NCBI GenBank assembly: GCA_037892935.1
Contig: JAYXKI010000006.1
Coordinates: 1,674,001 to 1,738,000, forward strand
Source: Phlebopus portentosus
Lineage: Eukaryota; Basidiomycota; Agaricomycetes; Boletales; Boletinellaceae
DNA length: 64,000 nucleotides
Reading direction: 5' to 3'
Below the pieces are notes generated by a model that was given only the letters and a program-made list of their open reading frames with translations, did no database searches and was not told the origin of the DNA. Made by a program: the position numbers and the translations under genes. How positions within the stretch are numbered: position 1 is the first letter of the stretch; each line of letters opens with the position of its first letter. This document shows positions 22,828 through 34,718 of this stretch, one piece after another.

Positions 22828-24020
22828 ATGACAAGCCATAAACTTCCTGCTGGCAAGCCCCTCGTAACATTATCAAGGGACCGTTTGTACCATCTCGTCT
22901 TCATTGGACGGTTCAAAGCAAAATCCCTGATCTTTACGAATTGCAGCACAGGATTCATATCTCTGGATCATCGAAATGCATAATGGCGAAGACAATCGTC
23001 TCACGCATGAATTGATTAACGGTGCACTGAAGCCTGCTTTAGACGTGGTTGAACGAGAATGGAGAGAAGTTTGGCGTGCTGCTCAAGCCGCGAACCGGTT
23101 GGAATCGACCGCTGGTCCTGTTTCAGATGGCAGAGGAGCGCTCATTATAGTCGGAAAACGAGATCAGAATAAGTTCTTCAGCAATGGTGAGAGCTCTCTT
23201 ATGGACCCCAGAAGTTCTCATCCTTACATGTACACTGCTGCGTTAAGGTTTAGACTTTTCCAAAGCTACCAAAGATCCAAATTTCTTTCCTGGTGTGGCA
23301 AGTTACACTATATGCTTTTCCTCCTACTCATGTGATTCATATTCCAGACACGTATAATACACTCATAACACGGATAATGACTTTCCCCAGTACCGTGGAA
23401 TTTCGCACCGCGCCCCATCTGCACGACGCTGACACTGAAATTTAGTTCCGATTATTGCGGCTATCAATGGACATTGTTTTGCCGGTGGATTAATACTTGC
23501 CCTTGCTTGTGACTATCGCGTCATGACAGACGGAAAAGAACGGCGTGCATGGTGCTGTATGAATGAAGTACATTATTCCCTATAGTGTTCGTTAATAGCA
23601 ATACTGTCAACTTATTCATGATACCTAGGTTCATTTTGGAGCTCCATGGCCACTCTCTCTTGCAGCTGTGGCACGCACCAAGGTTTCCGACGCACGCGTT
23701 TTGCGAAAATTAGCACTTGAGGGACACCGATTCACACCAAAGGAAGCCTTGGACGGTGGCATCATCGATGCTATCGCAGAGGGTAGTTCAACTGATGCGG
23801 TACTCGCAGTTGCAAGGATTGTAGCTCGGGAGAGAGCTGACAACGCTAAAACGGGAGTGTGGGGTTTGATAAAGGTACTTCTATAAACTAAGGTTTGAAG
23901 TTTTCGTTGAATGGATGATTTCAGAGAGACATCTATCGTCAGGCGCTACGAGATATTGCGAAGGATTATAGGCAAATTCTTCCGGCACACGAAGACATAG
24001 CTGCCCGTGCTCGACTATGA
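22828..24020 (+). CDS. enoyl-CoA isomerase/hydratase (crotonase superfamily)
   Basis: Multi-exon crotonase-fold protein. Exons give LWIIEMHNGEDNRLTHELI, ALIIVGKRDQNKFFSNG (CoA-binding region with the A-x-x-K-x-F-S-x-G pattern), DFSKATKDPNFFP, TLITRIMTFP, PIIAAINGHCFAGGLILALA (oxyanion-hole loop) and CDYRVMTDGKERRAW. The end is VHFGAPWPLSFAAVARTKVS and a helical tail IYRQALRDIAKDYRQILP. The pattern resembles peroxisomal delta3,delta2-enoyl-CoA isomerases used in oxidation of unsaturated fatty acids. The tail ends AARARL; a C-terminal ARL resembles a PTS1 peroxisomal signal (SKL-like), which would fit. The first exon (MTSHKLPAGKPLVTLSRDR) has an uncertain 3' boundary. Stop at 24018-24020. Confidence 0.85.
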
Positions 24021-24446
24021 ATCCTTCTGATGCATGCGGAGTCGACCTTCTTGGATACAGACCATAAAGTGTATTTAAATATTCCAGCTCCCGTTCATGG
24101 GCATCATGTAGCAAGTACGAATTTATAAAAGGAATGATTCCGCCGAAGATTCTGTCATCTGGAAGCCAGAATCTGCCAGATCGCCGATCCATGACGATCA
24201 CGTGCCCTACAAAGTGAAGGGTACGTCGATCAGTTTTTAGTAGTTCTCATCTTTAGTCGACGTCGACGTCTACGGATCCTATTTGCAGATAGAGACCCGA
24301 CCCATTTACGCTGAACAGCGTTTTATATCCCGAATAATGCCTCAAGCATCCTCATCAAATGAGACCGAAAGAAATCCTGAAAGAGTGCAGTCGCGCCGCG
24401 ATTGCCCAGGTTACACTCGACGGCGGCGAAACTGACCGGTGAACCG
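24021..24446. other. intergenic/leader region of uridine kinase gene
   Basis: Holds the 3' flank of the enoyl-CoA isomerase gene and the promoter of the uridine kinase gene. An ATG at 24337 opens an out-of-frame frame of about 30 codons that could act as an upstream ORF or belong to an unrecognised first exon. Confidence 0.35.
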
Positions 24447-26610
24447 ATGAAGAATACCATCTTGAAGTCTCACGGAAGAGGACCATGGTACGTAGATTGG
24501 CTGGAAATGTTATCTTCGAGTTTGACGTGCGAAAGGTACGATGAGGATGGAAATCACATATCAGACGCGTTTGTTATCAGCATTGCTGGTAAGTAGTGTT
24601 TGTCTGTATTTGTTTATAATCACTGCCAACTTATCCTACGCGTTCAGGCGGTTCCGCCAGTGGAAAGGTCGAGAATATATATTTGTCTGGAACCCATTTT
24701 GACTCATGTTGTGTAGACCTATGTAGCACGGCAAATTCTTCGCTCTTTAGGATGCCTCCCTTCCGTTGTCATTATGTCCCAGGTTTGCCTCGTCTTCGTC
24801 TGATATGTACTTCCGTACTCATTCATTATAATCAGGACAGCTTTTACAAGGCGCTTACTCCAGAGCAAGTGGAACTGGCCTTCGCTTGCGAATATGACTT
24901 TGATCACCCAGATGCAATTGATATGGTCGAGTTTGCCAATGTACGCCAAGACTCTGTCTTTTGATATCGCGTTAAATGTGCTAAATTACGGCTTAAGTGT
25001 CTATCAGACCTCAAGAAGGGAAGACAGACCAATATTCCAATATACTCATTCTCCAAGCATCAGCGGGAAAATGACCGAGTGTATCTATACGGTGCAACTA
25101 TAATCATCGGTGAGCTGCGGGCAACAATTTCAACGCGGTATGAACATAACATTTGTGTAGTCGAAGGTATCATGGCTCTCCATGATCCCGTACTTCGTTC
25201 ATTATATGATCTAAAGGTCTATCGTCAGCACTCTGGTTTTGTGGACACTTGTTTAATTTGTCCTTCAGATCTTCGTGAAATGCGATTCCGACCTCATGTT
25301 GGCGAGGCGGATACGGAGGGATATCAAGGAGCGCGGTAGAAGTATCGAGAGCGTCTTGAGCCAGTGGGTTATTGCAGCTTACTTCGACCGCATACCTCGA
25401 ATTAAGCACCGCTGATAGATACCTGCGATTCGTCAAGCCTGCTTATGATGATTTCGTTCTCCCGACATCTCGCTATGCAGATATCGTTAGTGCCGTCCGT
25501 ATTTCATCCTGAATTAGACTCACGAATCCAAGATTGTCCCTGGTTTAGATAATTCCGTGGCCGTTGAGCTCATAACGACTCACATTCGTCGACAACTTGA
25601 CGAGCGAACGAGGAGTTTCCGAGAGAATATGGCACGCTCGCAAGAAGGCCGAGATAATACATTACTCCGGTCACTATCGCCTTCTAGGGAAGAGCCTTTA
25701 CCGTTATTGGAGAAGCTAAACGTACATGTCCTCGAGCAGACAGCCCAGTTAAGGGTCCGTCAAAAGTTCCTGTTCCGCTTATACACGAAGAACGCCGAAA
25801 CCTTGCCTCCAGGGAATTTACACTATCTTACGAGATAAGAACACTTCTCGTGAAGACTTCATTTTCTTCGTGGACCGATTGTCGATGTTCCTCGCCGAAC
25901 AAGCTCTAGCACTATTGCCATTCAAGCCGAAGTCGGTGATAACTCCTGTTGGGTCTGAATATCATGGGAAGGAATCTGCTGCATCTGTGAGTGCTGTTCC
26001 GATTCATATTTTCTACTTGCTGTTACCGACTCTTTCTTGCCGTACTCAGAATATTTGCGGAGTATCCATACTTCGTTCGTGAGTCATACATGATCCCTTC
26101 GAATATCATGTATTGATCATTTAACTGTGCTCTTTTAGGGGTGGCCCGCTTGAAAAGGGACTCCGTCGAGTGATCAACGGCATCCGTATCGGCTCTCTAC
26201 TAATCCAATCCAACTATAAGACGGGCGAACCTCTTCTACTACATATCAAGCTCCCCGCCTGCGTCCGCGATCGCTCTCTCGCAGAAGATACGTACGTGCT
26301 CCTTCTAGACGCGCAAATCGGCACAGGCGCAGCAGCGTTTATGGCTATTCGCACCCTACTCGACCATGGCGTCCGACAAGATCACATCGTCTTCGTAACG
26401 TTCCTCATGTCGAGTCATGGCGGAATCGAGGCGCTTCATCATGCCTTCCCAGATATACGAATCGTATGTGGTGCAGTGGATGATGTGCTGAGTGAGCGTT
26501 GGGCTGAGGCGAGCCAGGTTCATGAGGGCGAGGGCGAAGCTTATGGAGAATGCAAGGTATGGGCTATCGAGCCGGGAATGGGACAAATTGGAGATAGATA
26601 CTACCTCTAA
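24447..26610 (+). CDS. URK1: uridine kinase with UPRT-like C-terminal domain (URK1 type)
   Basis: Pyrimidine salvage kinase phosphorylating uridine and cytidine; cytosolic. Exons read [27 protein letters not shown] (Walker A), [73 protein letters not shown], and [20 protein letters not shown]. The second half is a uracil phosphoribosyltransferase-like domain: [54 protein letters not shown]. The IGTGA segment replaces the normal PRPP loop found in UPRT, as in other eukaryotic uridine kinases where this domain is probably regulatory. The final exon ends GDRYYL. The start is the first ATG in frame with the kinase; an upstream ATG (24337) cannot be joined in frame by any intron I see. Confidence 0.88.
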
Positions 26611-27830
26611 GTATATTTGAACACACGGATTTCTGTCACGAGTCTTAGACGTTTATCAGAACTTTTAGTAGCTCTTGGTTATCTGCTTTATTCTTTTTTT
26701 ATAGCGAGTAGTTCAATTGGTTAATGCACGCTAGTATACTTGCCATCAGACGTTACTTCTCAGTTCATACGAAAGGCACTAGTTGCTCAGAGAATAGCAT
26801 GCGCTATATCAAGGGCTTTCAAGTCGAGTTGCAGTCTGGAGTAGACCTCAATACAGACCGAAGGAAGGTGAGAGGAAAGCTTGCATCGTATTTCTTTCGC
26901 CTTGTGCTGGCGGTATTGCTCGTACTAATTTACACAGAAAGAAGAAAAGGAGAAGGAAGGAAGGAAAAACAGAGAGAACGGGAGCAAAGCGATCATAGGT
27001 AATGGAGAAGACGGATAGTACTGAGGGCTGGAGAATGATGAATGATGCATATGTAGTATGGGCAAACTAGGACTAGAGAATTACGAGGAAGGAGACAAAA
27101 AGAGAGAAAGAAGGAAAGCAAAACAGAAAAAAAAGTAGGAATTGCGACCAAAGTGCGACTTATACAAGGATGCGAGCTGCATTGCGCAAATAGGAAAGAA
27201 AAAAAGAATAAAAAGCCGGTTGACGAAGAGGTAATAGGGGAGGTAGAGAAAGCGAAGGCGCAGAGTTTGTCTACTAGTGTGTCCGATGGCGAGCCTTTGT
27301 CGAGCGATGAGACGTCTGTCAAGACGTTAGTGAAGCCAAAAGGAGAGATCGAGAAATCTAGACATCGTATCTATGTGCAGCAGGATTGATGGGGATGCAA
27401 GTGCGCGTCCATCCGTCTCCCGAAGACACAAACGACGGTGTGCGAACATTGCAATGATATGCAGACAATGATCAAGTTTGTGTGGGACAGGAAGGAAAGA
27501 AAGGCCTGGAGCCATAGAAAAGGAATGTATAGTTGCTGTGGAAGGAGCGACGAGGTCGGATAAGACTGCATACTGGATATGTACTTGTGTCGTCTTGAGA
27601 ACATAGACAAAGCCCCAGAAGAGCCGCCCACATAACGGGTACAGTTGATCAAGAGCATGCGAGAGAAACGATGTGCATAGGTCAAGCATAACGTGTAGAG
27701 GGAGGATGAAGGTGGAGGAAAACAATGATGGAAGGTTACGACAAAGGAACAGGTCACACCGTGAAGGAACGTCCAGAGACGAGACAAGCGGATTCGGGTC
27801 TCGGGGCGAGAGGAAAGGCGTTAAAAGAAC
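26611..27830. other. purine-rich (plus strand) spacer, probable cyclin B 3' UTR
   Basis: Between the convergent stop codons of URK1 and cyclin B. From about 26930 to 27790 the plus strand is strongly A/G-rich, so the cyclin transcript strand is C/T-rich. The open frames here are by-products of the biased composition. Confidence 0.5.
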
Positions 27831-29703
27831 TCATGCCTCAAGGACCATCTCGTTCGCCTTCTCGGCCTCTGGTATAGTTCCGTTCAATCGTGCCCAATTC
27901 ATGGCGAACACGCTCGCCTTGAGGTACTTCTTGCTAGCATACTTTCTGCTAACGTATTGCCTATCAAATCCTCGCTCCAGGAGCTTTCCAATGACATAGC
28001 TGTGACCAGTAAGAAGCTGTGCTTCCGTATACCCAGAATAGTAGACAAACGCGTTGTTCTGCACAGGCGAATAGGGATTGTTAGTCACGTGTACTTGACG
28101 CGTCGCGACGCGAGAGGACCACAACAGTGAGTGGCTGTGCGATTAAACATAACTTTACTCACCCAGTCAGTACCAAGCATCCGACGTGCGGTGTACATTC
28201 CGACTGCAGCAACCAGACTCGGTTTGACGCGAAGGAACCGGTAGTCCAGGAGAGTGACTTCGACGATATACTTGCAGAGCGTTCGGGTCTGGATGTCGTA
28301 CTCGTCCGCTTTGCTTATTCGTCGAACCCAACTGTATGGGGAGCAGTAGCTCGAGATCTTGAAGTCGAGCGTCTGCATCACGATCCGCTCTCCTTTCAAG
28401 ATCTCCTCCTTGGTGTATCCGCCTTCTGTCATGAAGACGAATTCCTCGACTGATGGAGCCAGAATTTCTTCGTATTTGGCAGCAATGAACATCGCGACGA
28501 CTCCGACGAGTTGCAACTTGACCACTGATACGATACGTATACTGAGGAATCGATCCACGAGATTGATCGCTATCCAGAGAGTTTCAGGAAGGAGATAATA
28601 ACGCAGATGAACCTGTAAGAGCCAATCAACTAGCGTCTGGCGCATGTCCCAGTTGATGTCGCTCTGCCCTTGAATGTAGTCGGGATTGGGCATCATTTCA
28701 AGCTAGAGACGAATCAGCTTGAAAAAACGACACGCGAACGCAAAACGTTGCACCTCAAGTTTCGACATGTAGTCGAAAATTTCTTCAGAATATTCGCTGA
28801 CCATGGTCGTATCAGACATATCCACTTCGTCATGGAAGGTCTTTTGAATATGTTCAATTTCTTTCCCGTACTTTTCGGCTGCTTTGGGGCTGATGGCGGG
28901 CCAGATGAACTCTACAGGAACGTCTTCGTCGTCATCTTCCGATTCGTCTTTCGCTTCTGCCTCCGGTTCTGCCTCGATAGGTTCTTTTTCGGTCACGACA
29001 TGCGACTCTGCCACTTGTTCAGCGACTTCCTTTTCCTCCTCTTCGACGTCCATGCTGTCCTCCTTAGCACCGAGTTCATCTTCATCTTCAGCCTCCGGTT
29101 CCGGTTCAGGTTCGGGCTCGGACTCGGGTTCAGGTTCTCGAGTTAGCTTACTAAGTTCTGGGGCGGTCTCAGACTGTCGAATGACCGGCGGGCGTTGAGG
29201 TCGCAGCGGTAGTCTTGCGGTGGCTGTGTTGGATGTGGCGACGTTGACATTGGGTCGTATAGGACCAAGAGGTATGCGCTGGGCACCGCTGGAGGCATCT
29301 AAAGTCGCTGATCGACCCCTCTTAAGGCCGATCATTCCTTTGAGGCCCTGAACTGGCAGTTTAACTGAATGCTAGATAACGTCCAAAAGTCAACATCCTC
29401 CCTCACAGACTTTGGGGACAGCTGCCTAGTGAAAACCGCACAGAACGTACATGCTTGTTAATGGCGTTCGGATTTACCTCTCCAAGAGCGGGACGTTGCG
29501 GACCAATCTTAATGGGTACACGAATGGGCCCTCCTACAGAAGCCTGCTTGACGTGTTTACTCACGAGCGCGTTCGCATTCTCGTCCCCGACCAGTTTGGG
29601 TCTCTGAGGACCGATTCGGGGACGGGGCTTGATATCATGTAGCTCAATTAGCACAAGCCGACAGATCGAGTTTGATCGAACATACTTTGGTGTTGAAGGC
29701 CAT
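27831..29703 (-). CDS. G2/mitotic B-type cyclin
   Basis: Activates Cdk1 for mitotic entry. Exon 1 is tiny (MAFNTK, ATG at 29703). The N-terminal region carries three destruction-box-like sequences (RPKLVGDEN, RPALGEVNPN, RIPLGPIRPN), then a long acidic Glu-rich stretch. The cyclin box follows: DYIQGQSDINWDMRQTLVDW, LLQVHLRYYLLPETLWIAIN, VGVVAMFIAAKYEEILAPSV, FVFMTEGGYTKEEILKGER. The second cyclin fold includes KPSLVAAVGMYTARRMLGTDW, then NNAFVYYSGYTEAQL. The MRQTLVDWL segment and the D-boxes place it in the B rather than the A/G1 class. At least five exons; the stop is at 27831-27833. The 3' flank is strikingly pyrimidine-rich on this strand. Confidence 0.92.
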
Positions 29704-31075
29704 GGCGAGCGATGCGATGGTTGAAGAGTCGCAGGAAGGTCCCAGAAGAAAGAAACAAGGAAAATATGCAAGAAGAAGATGAATAAATCCTCCTCGAGGA
29801 GGTTTGAGGAGAAGAGGTGCCCGAGGAGAGAAGCTGGTGGCAGCGACGAGGTGGCTGGAAGAAACAGGACTAGAGCTAGGTTGAAGTCGAACTGGACGCG
29901 AGACACACCACGTGATCGCGACCGCCGGCAGAGTTTTCTCCGCACGCAAACATCAACATCCCAACCAAATTGGTACCCCGTTATTACCACGAGCGCCGTC
30001 ACATTTGATGGTTTCCTTGTCTTTTATAAATTCCGTTGTTTTGTATCGCGGGTTGTTGCTGTTGCAGCCCTCTTGTATTGCTGATGCGAAAAGCTGCTTT
30101 TTTATTTTATTTTTCTTCTCTCGCTCGTCTGCGCTTGTGTCTTTGCCTTCCAGCTCGGAAATAGTCCCGAACCGAACAAACTGTGACGCACGTCTTCTGC
30201 ATGCTGCGTCACTTGAATTCCTCTTGGAATTTCGCTCCGGTCTACCCGACGTCTCATTTTCGGTTGTCCATCTTGACGACCCGACCCTCACCCTTTGACT
30301 TGAAGTTGAACAACATGATTCATGAACCCGAACGATCTGCAGGCTCGGGAGGTTAACATGAGCTGGTTTTCTTGCAGGCATTCTCGGATTCAGCTTCCTT
30401 CTTGATTCACTGTAATCGTTCGTCGTTCGCTTCCATATCGCTTGAGACTATGTTGATCTTCGCCGCGTCAACGTCAGCCACGTTCAAGGCATTCCATTCT
30501 GTTTGACCACTTCTTCCGTCTGATCACACGAATGAGAGTCTGTTGAACCTGTCTAAACGAGGAAGTTCGCGCGAAATGATCAGGCTGGAATCAGGCCAGG
30601 CTGCGTTCTTGATCAAGGAAAGGAAGAAAGAGGAAATGCGGAAGTGTGATCCAAAAGATGTCGAATCTGTCCATGGACGGTATTTCGACAACAACGACGA
30701 CCACGTCTCCCAAATCTCCTTTCCAACGCGTCCGCATCTTGAATATTGTCTTCCCTTGCGTCACTCAAAGTGGAGGCTGGTGGTCGTTCTGATTCAAAGC
30801 GTCTCGACATGGAAGTGGTCTGAAAGGAAAGAAAGAAACTCGACGCGTTCGGAACAAACCACCGCAGGGGCCTGTCGATCTGAAGATTCCAGAAACAAAG
30901 GATCTGCGCAAACGCGTGACAGCTCGTGACCCGACTGACTAATACCCTACTTACCTCACCTGCATATAAACTAAAGGAGCCTCACCGAGTATCTTTCTCG
31001 ACTTCGAAGTCACCGACCTCCTATTTCAAGCACATACCATATCCCAAAACTTTTCTCCACATCTTACATTGCGGA
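29704..31075. promoter_or_regulatory. large divergent intergenic region: cyclin B and small Cys-rich gene
   Basis: About 1.4 kb between divergent start codons. A clear TATA box (TATAAA, 30965-30970) lies about 105 bp upstream of the small gene. Open frames at 30543-30929 and on the reverse strand show no recognisable protein. The length fits a cell-cycle-regulated cyclin promoter, which is inference. Confidence 0.4.
30965..30970 (+). promoter_or_regulatory. TATA box of small Cys-rich gene
   Basis: TATAAA in the context gcatataaacta, about 106 bp upstream of the ATG at 31076, in an otherwise gene-free region and on the correct strand. Confidence 0.5.
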
Positions 31076-31297
31076 ATGGCTCTCGCAAGTATTACTGCCC
31101 CTGTCGACGCCTGCAAGAAGGTTCAGTGCTCAAAGTGCGGCAAGACCACCTGGGCTGTGAGTCTCCTTGCTCGAGCATAAATATAGATGAGTTTGCTGAT
31201 ATGTTGAACCGCTCTCTCATAGGGTTGCGGAATGCATGTCGATTCCGTCATGATGGACGTCGCGCCAGAGAACAGATGCGAATGCCCCCGTGAATAA
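31076..31297 (+). CDS. small Cys-rich putative metal-binding protein (51 aa)
   Basis: Two exons (31076-31156 and 31223-31297) with a 66-nt intron; phase is zero and the product is 51 residues. Too short for ordinary ORF listing, but strongly patterned: CKKVQCSKCGKTTWAGCGMH from the junction region, then VMMDVAPENRCECPRE. The spacing C-x4-C-x2-C ... WxGCGxH ... RCxC matches a small conserved protein I have seen in fungi and some bacteria, with a CxxC-GKTTW-GCG-H-RCxC core, probably a zinc-binding mini-domain. Function unknown. A TATA box precedes it. Confidence in the gene is good because the cysteines fall on both sides of the intron in the expected order. Confidence 0.75.
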
Positions 31298-31886
31298 TTG
31301 TTTGTAATATTACACTTGCCTTCATTTACCGGGCTAATTCGACGACGTTTACTAGGTGACAGCAGTTGCACTATTTTCTGAAGGACTATCGATGATGAGT
31401 AGGGAATGTACATGGGAAAGTTATTGATCAATTGAACTGTGAATGCGCTGTAATAGCACGTAATTTGCAAGAACCAACGATATTTCAGTTCACATCGACA
31501 GTTCACACGAACATTGCGAGGTAATTCCGAGACTACAGAGGTAGGCTAGTTGCACTAGCGAGTGGTAAGAATTTAAGTGAGGCCAGATCAAATTGCGCTT
31601 ATCCGGCAGTACCTTTCCTGCTAGTTTTACGAAGCCATACGGGGCGGCTCCTCGATCTCGGAGTAAGTACGAGATGTTTTTCTCGTGAAAAATCCGTAGC
31701 GTTAATATTATTATCGTAAGCCTTCAATTTTGTCCAAGAGTGGCATTTTGACGGGTTCGCGCAGATGCACTTTATCTCAATGTGAGATACATGAAAGAGT
31801 CAGAAGCGTGATTGAATCGGATGCTCGCAGTGCCGAAGGGCCAACGGGAGCTTGGAACTCCCCCTTGGGATCGTAGTCAATGCCCT
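31298..31886. other. convergent intergenic region
   Basis: Between the small Cys-rich gene and the DBP6 stop codon. Only short frames; no recognisable gene, repeat or RNA. Probably the two 3' UTRs. Confidence 0.4.
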
Positions 31887-34286
31887 TTACGAAACAACGT
31901 TCCTACTGTACGCCTCCTTTAGTTTCTGCAGAGCGATCTAAACCAAACCAAGAAGTTAGAATTCCAAAATTTAAACCGACAAAAGGAGATTATGTCCATA
32001 CATCGTAGCTTTCCTCCATATCCTTCAACTCAGCATCCCGCACTCTCAAACGTGCCACGCGCTCAAGCCTGCCACTGCCCGCATCACGCAACATATCCTT
32101 GAAGAATTTCGCTTCTTGTTCTTCGACGAGCGTCCATGCGTCGCCAGCTCTTCCGGCACGCGCGGTACGTCCAGCGCGATGCACGTATTTGCGAATATCA
32201 ACTGGCGCATCGTACGATACGACGTGCGTGACGTGCGGGATGTCCATACCACGTGCTACGAGGTCGGAGCATACGAGACTGCCAGAAGGAAATGAGCATT
32301 CTTACTTAGGATCTGTGAATGGAATAACCGACATGTCTGTTTCTTGCTTCTTATACCTTTCCAAGATGTTCTTTCTTTCTCCTGGAGGAAGATCGCTCGA
32401 GTACGCTTGTGCAATGATACGTCTTCGCTCCGTGTGTTGAATTTCCAAAGAACCGAAATATGCTTCCTCGAAATACTCGAATAGCTTGACTAGTCTCGCC
32501 GTCGACTCCGCACTCTTCGTAAATACAAGTGCGTTGGTGACGTTCCGCTTGTGAACAAGATGAAACAAGATGAGAGGTTTCCGAGAGGTAGAAGTTGTTA
32601 TGTAGTGCTCCTTCAGACCGGCAGGCATGGCAAAGTCTTCCATCCCGAAAGCTTCTGCTGCGGAAGTCTTTTCTTTCGTGTCTGTAACACCCTGGACGAC
32701 GAAGTACTTGGGATCTCGAAGGCCGAGAGCAGCTATCCGTGCTGGATCGCGAGTGAGCGTAGCGCTGAAGAGAAGCTTTTGGCACGAGCTGTGTTTCGGG
32801 TCGTCATAGTCCGTTGGGATATGTGGAAGGAATGTCGGGGCTAGAGCATCATGGTGCAGGATCTCTAATGTCGACGAGCCCAAAGACAGAGACCATACGG
32901 CGTCGCTAACCGAACGTACAGGCGGTCGGAGTGCGTTAAGGACCTGGGCGAGCCAGCCTTGGAAGCTCTGTGCAAGTAGACGATCGGCTTCATCAATGAC
33001 AAGAAATCGCAAATGTTGCAGTGTAAATCCTGGTGTCCCGTTGATATGATCCATGAGGCGGCCCGGCGTGCATATCAGAATATCAATCTTGCTAGAGCCG
33101 CCTTGTAAACTAACAGGTTAATCAATCAAACCGTCCTAGGTTCATCAGTGGATAAATTGTAGACATACTCCTTTTGGGTCGCGACTAACTGGCTTTGTTC
33201 GTGTGCAAACGAATGCTGCCCTGTCACCACACCTATCTGCCGGGTTCGTCAATTGAAGATGAAGCAAGCAGTAGTTGTGCACCTACCTTCAAGCCTCTGC
33301 ATTTGGCGATAGCTTCAAATGTTTCATGTACCTGTAGCACGAGATCCCTTGTGGGCAATACAACCAAGGCGCGTAATCGAGTTGCTATTCGGACTGAGAG
33401 GATCTTCGGGTCGTCAGTTACAGTAAAGGGACATGGCACTATTATTCTTACCTCGACAATGGGCACTACGTATGCCAATGTTTTCCCACTGCCCGTAGGC
33501 GCTGAGGCGCAGACGTCCCGCGGAGGATCATATGGACAATATAACGCGCGTGATCGGCGTTGAGGAGGCAGAAGAAACGGGAGCAAGGCAGTCTGGACTG
33601 ATGCGCAATAAGCACATCAAGCATGAAGCGAGGAAGAATACAAGAACTGCACCTGCGAAGAATTCGGTTATCCCGAGCTCCTGGAGTCTTTTCTTCATTT
33701 TCTCACCGACGACAGGTAGATCGACTGCATTTAGATTGCGTCCTGTATCAAGGGCATTAATAGATAATGTCTTTGAAGGGTCGACTACCTCCGCCCCGAG
33801 TAGTGCCTTGTCGAGGCCTTGAAGAGCAAGCGTTGCTTTTGAGGGTGCATCTGGTGCGACGGGCAAAGGGAATGAGGGCAGTCCAACAGTAGAGGTTGGG
33901 GACTTGGCGCGAGACTCTCTAGGAGGAATTTCTTCGTGCGGAGCTACCACAGACTCGGCAGTAGAGTCTGAATCCGAGGTATGCTCTTCGGAATCTTGTT
34001 CCACGTTGGAATCGACCTTGCGCCGTTTGTGAGGAGGTTGCTTTACTTCGAGCGCGGCTTGAGTAGAGACAGGAGACTCTGCTTCATTTTCAGAACCAGA
34101 AGATGTATTTTCATTAGCCTCAGGCTCAGGAGTATGCGGTACGACCGCAGAAGCACCACCATGCTTGTCCTCGGCCTTTCTCTGTTTCCGTCTGTCTTTC
34201 TTTTTCTTGAGGTAGCGCGCCTTGGCTTTAGTTTTGCTTTTCTTCGCCGCATCAGACGGCGGCTGGGTTGCCACGGCGACAACCAT
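31887..34286 (-). CDS. DBP6: DEAD-box RNA helicase, DBP6/DDX51 family
   Basis: Nucleolar ATP-dependent RNA helicase of 60S ribosomal subunit assembly. The start MVVAVATQPPSDAAKK opens a Lys-rich, then Glu/Ser-rich N-terminal tail with likely nuclear localisation signals (KKKKDRRKQRK). Helicase motifs in order: ASAPTGSGKT (I), VVLPTRDLV (Ia), CTPGRLMDHI (Ib), VIDEADRLL (II, DEAD), LFSATLTRDP (III), ALVFTKSAES (IV), LVCSDLVARGMDIP (V) and HRAGRTARAGR (VI). The large insertion between motifs II and III (RPPVRSVSDAVWSLS...) is typical of the DBP6 group. The C-terminal exon, joined after MEESYD, reads IALQKLKEAYSRNVVS, with stop at 31887-31889. About six exons. Divergent from the AT-hook/Myb gene. 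Confidence 0.92.
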
Positions 34287-34718
34287 GGAGGAAACACTTA
34301 CCAGATGAAAGAAAGAATTCAAGAAACGCAGAAAAACTAAAATTAAATCGATGTCAATTATATGACGTGCCGTGACGATTTTCGATTTCAGGTTCGACGT
34401 CACAAAGCGTCACAAATATTGACGAATATGGCAGTGTGTCAGGCATTCATTCCCCTCGCTCATCACCACGCCTTTCACTTCTCAGCAGTTCGACGTGCTG
34501 TCTTTATCTCTCGACATAGTTTGTCGACGCCGGCGACGACGTGCAGAGCGGCGGACGAGGCTTGTGCGGCACCAAGGGAGGTAAACGGCAACTGAGGCTG
34601 TGTTGAAAAAGACACCCGATAAGGGTTCACACCTCTGACCGACGCTTGCTATCCCCATATTTTATTCTTTTCGACATTTTCAGTGAATATAATTCTGGTG
34701 TACAACTAACAGAGCAGA
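34287..34718. promoter_or_regulatory. bidirectional promoter DBP6 / AT-hook gene
   Basis: 432 bp between divergent start codons; short frames only. No confident TATA box for either gene. Confidence 0.4.

Noticed and set aside
26993..27787. Several minus-strand frames rich in Ser, Phe and Leu
   Set aside because: Produced by the pyrimidine-rich bias of the cyclin 3' flank; no domains.
28884..29198. Ser-rich plus-strand frame
   Set aside because: Antisense to the acidic Glu-rich stretch of cyclin B; composition artefact.
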